DNA of 7,395 nt from Globobulimina sp. Taxonomy: Eukaryota; Foraminifera; Rotaliida. The notes below the pieces were generated by a model. The model was not told where the DNA came from. It saw nothing but the letters and a program-made list of their open reading frames with translations, and searched no databases. The position numbers and the translations under genes are program-made. The DNA lies in the NCBI GenBank assembly GCA_003354225.1, contig PIVH01000159.1:1-7395 (forward strand), given 5' to 3'. This document shows positions 5,930 through 7,395 of the stretch, piece after piece; positions within the stretch are counted from its first letter, which is position 1; every line of letters begins with the position of its first letter.

Positions 5930-7395
5930 TTACAAGCAATTAAGATTATCAATATCAATTTTCAGATCACCAAACAATAGATCCCATCTTAGAGAAGGAG
6001 CTTTATGATATTTATAAATATTCAATCGAACATATCTCGCTTTAATATATCTAGCAAACATATAAACTTTAACAGTTTGGTTATCTTTGCATGATAATTT
6101 ATTTAAACTATCACCACTTAATTGTATTTTCCTCCATTCATCATTTGCCTTATTTGATACGGTTAATACCCCCTTTGTAATATATTCGTCTGCATCTGCT
6201 TTCCCTTGAATTGCTACTGCAAAAATAGTTGTTATTTTGCCTAAATCCGCTTGGATCCAATGTACTGCATTCACATTCTCTGCTTTATTTTTGTAATCTG
6301 CCGTCCATCCATACTTACTATTTAATTTACACCTTTTCGCACTGGTTTTTTTACGATGTACTGATGAGGCAATAAAATGATTGCTTGGTAGCTTAACAAA
6401 ACCATGGCATTTCCCACATGTACCAAACTGTCCAACGTCGTATAATAATTTATGTAAATCTAAATAATTATCAATCCACGAAACTTCTTTCTCTTCGTTG
6501 TAATTATAGTCACTGTCGGAATCACTTGTCATTAAGCCATCCGATCCAATGCCACTCCATTGTGTCTGTTGTATGGCCATTGTGTCTGTTTGAGGTGGCA
6601 CTAAATCAAATACGTCTGGCTGCGATCCGATAGAATCCCGAGACATCATCTCCAATCTTTGTTGTTTGTAATGTTCAAGTTCAAATTTATGATTTATACG
6701 AATCAATTCATCCAATACACTTTCTGCGGCATGGCCATCTCCGCTCTCTTGATTTATAATAAACAATTTCTTGATCCATACATCCAAAGTAATGGTTGGA
6801 TTCGGTGATAAGTTCATTTCCTTTACGGACTGTAGCACCATATCTGGCGATACAAATTCTGCGCCAATCTCGGAAATGATACATTTCGATAACTTTGAGG
6901 GTGTAATGTTTTTAGACCCACACAATTTGCGGATCTCACGATAAACAAATTCAATTTCTAACGGATTATTGATTAATGTCCATATTTTATTTGAGAGTCT
7001 GCTCACTGTTTTTTCCATTTCGTCAATCCTTAAACCAATAAAAAACTCCACAGCATCTTCATCGTCACGCAACAACTTCACTTCCTGCATCTCATTACAT
7101 TGCCGAATGCAAGATATAAAATATTTGCTCCCGGTCAATGTCAGTTTGCCCGTCTCGTAATCGCTATATTCACTGTATATACCATACACATCCACGAAGG
7201 AATTGATTATCACCATATAATCATCAAAGTAAGCACCGCCGACACCGGTGGCTGTCTTATCCTTCTTATACTTATACTTTCTGCTTAACCGCAACAAGTC
7301 GTTCCATTCATTAATATTTAACAAACCAATTTCATTACACAACAAACCATACAAAACCAACAATATCGCCTGAGAGTAGTCATGATAATATTCCT
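5930..7395 (-). CDS. Discoidin/F5-8C domain protein, 5' end outside window
   Basis: The reading frame is open from the right edge (7393) to TAA at 5930-5932, about 487 residues. No ATG lies at the apparent beginning (TTG at 7363, with ten more open codons before it), so the N-terminus is missing. Numbering from 7363: residues 135-201 have the helix-loop-helix spacing of an EF-hand pair (KNITPSKLSKCI, then PTITLDVWIKKLF) but lack the acidic Ca2+ ligands. Residues 226-300 are polar, with a Ser/Asp run (280-286). Residues 315-466 resemble a coagulation factor 5/8 C (discoidin) domain: FIASSVH, KLNSKYGWTADY, HWIQADLGK, AIQGKADADEYIT and the closing RWDLLFG. Such domains are beta-sandwiches binding glycans, lipids or proteins; the ligand here is unknown. 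CGKC at 316-319 is just inside the domain start. The gene lies upstream of fimbrin on the same strand, 211 bp away. Secretion cannot be judged without the N-terminus. Confidence 0.75.
   Translation of the reverse strand, partial: EYYHDYSQAILLVLYGLLCNEIGLLNINEWNDLLRLSRKYKYKKDKTATGVGGAYFDDYMVIINSFVDVYGIYSEYSDYETGKLTLTGSKYFISCIRQCNEMQEVKLLRDDEDAVEFFIGLRIDEMEKTVSRLSNKIWTLINNPLEIEFVYREIRKLCGSKNITPSKLSKCIISEIGAEFVSPDMVLQSVKEMNLSPNPTITLDVWIKKLFIINQESGDGHAAESVLDELIRINHKFELEHYKQQRLEMMSRDSIGSQPDVFDLVPPQTDTMAIQQTQWSGIGSDGLMTSDSDSDYNYNEEKEVSWIDNYLDLHKLLYDVGQFGTCGKCHGFVKLPSNHFIASSVHRKKTSAKRCKLNSKYGWTADYKNKAENVNAVHWIQADLGKITTIFAVAIQGKADADEYITKGVLTVSNKANDEWRKIQLSGDSLNKLSCKDNQTVKVYMFARYIKARYVRLNIYKYHKAPSLRWDLLFGDLKIDIDNLNCL

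Noticed and set aside
5793-6008. Rightward 71-codon ORF starting in the spacer (MTSVEHLFPRFYRR at its start)
   Set aside because: Amino-acid use looks fairly protein-like, but it runs antisense into the end of the discoidin gene, shares its start with the 17-bp repeat and matches no family I know. RNA evidence would be needed.

Overview
The window looks like nuclear DNA of an AT-rich unicellular eukaryote. Three observations support this. One gene is interrupted by two GT-AG introns. The protein families are eukaryotic (fimbrin/plastin, an FAHD1-type hydrolase, a discoidin/F5-8C protein, a protist-style HAD phosphatase). The spacers are A- or T-rich and there is no operon or Shine-Dalgarno logic. 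TAA and TGA both end genes, which fits the standard code. An AT-rich protist such as a rhizarian/foraminiferan or an amoeba would fit, but the sequence alone does not settle the lineage.

Layout: positions 1-240 are a GC-richer block (about 43% G+C by hand count) with no recognisable gene. Positions 241-733 are an A-rich spacer. A HAD-superfamily phosphatase-like gene runs leftward (1540 to 734). A 119-bp divergent spacer separates it from a rightward, intronless FAHD1-like acylpyruvase/oxaloacetate decarboxylase gene (1660-2346), whose catalytic residues all appear intact. A 311-bp A-rich spacer lies between this gene and the convergent large gene. The large leftward gene (5718 to 2658) is the main result. 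What looks like two separate open frames (coiled-coil and actin-binding) is best read as one three-exon gene encoding a 935-residue fimbrin. Its four calponin-homology domains are preceded by about 390 residues of helical repeats instead of the usual EF-hands. A 211-bp spacer with short repeats separates it from the 3' part of another leftward gene (7395 to 5930, 5' end outside the window). That protein ends in an F5/8C (discoidin-like) domain and may carry a degenerate EF-hand pair.

The four genes do not form an obvious pathway. The fimbrin would bundle actin filaments. The FAHD1-like enzyme handles mitochondrial or cytosolic acylpyruvates/oxaloacetate. The HAD and discoidin proteins have unassigned substrates. 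The most unusual points are the coiled-coil fimbrin architecture, its 99-nt stop-free intron (a multiple of three) containing a TA microsatellite, and the symmetric phase-1 exon 2.
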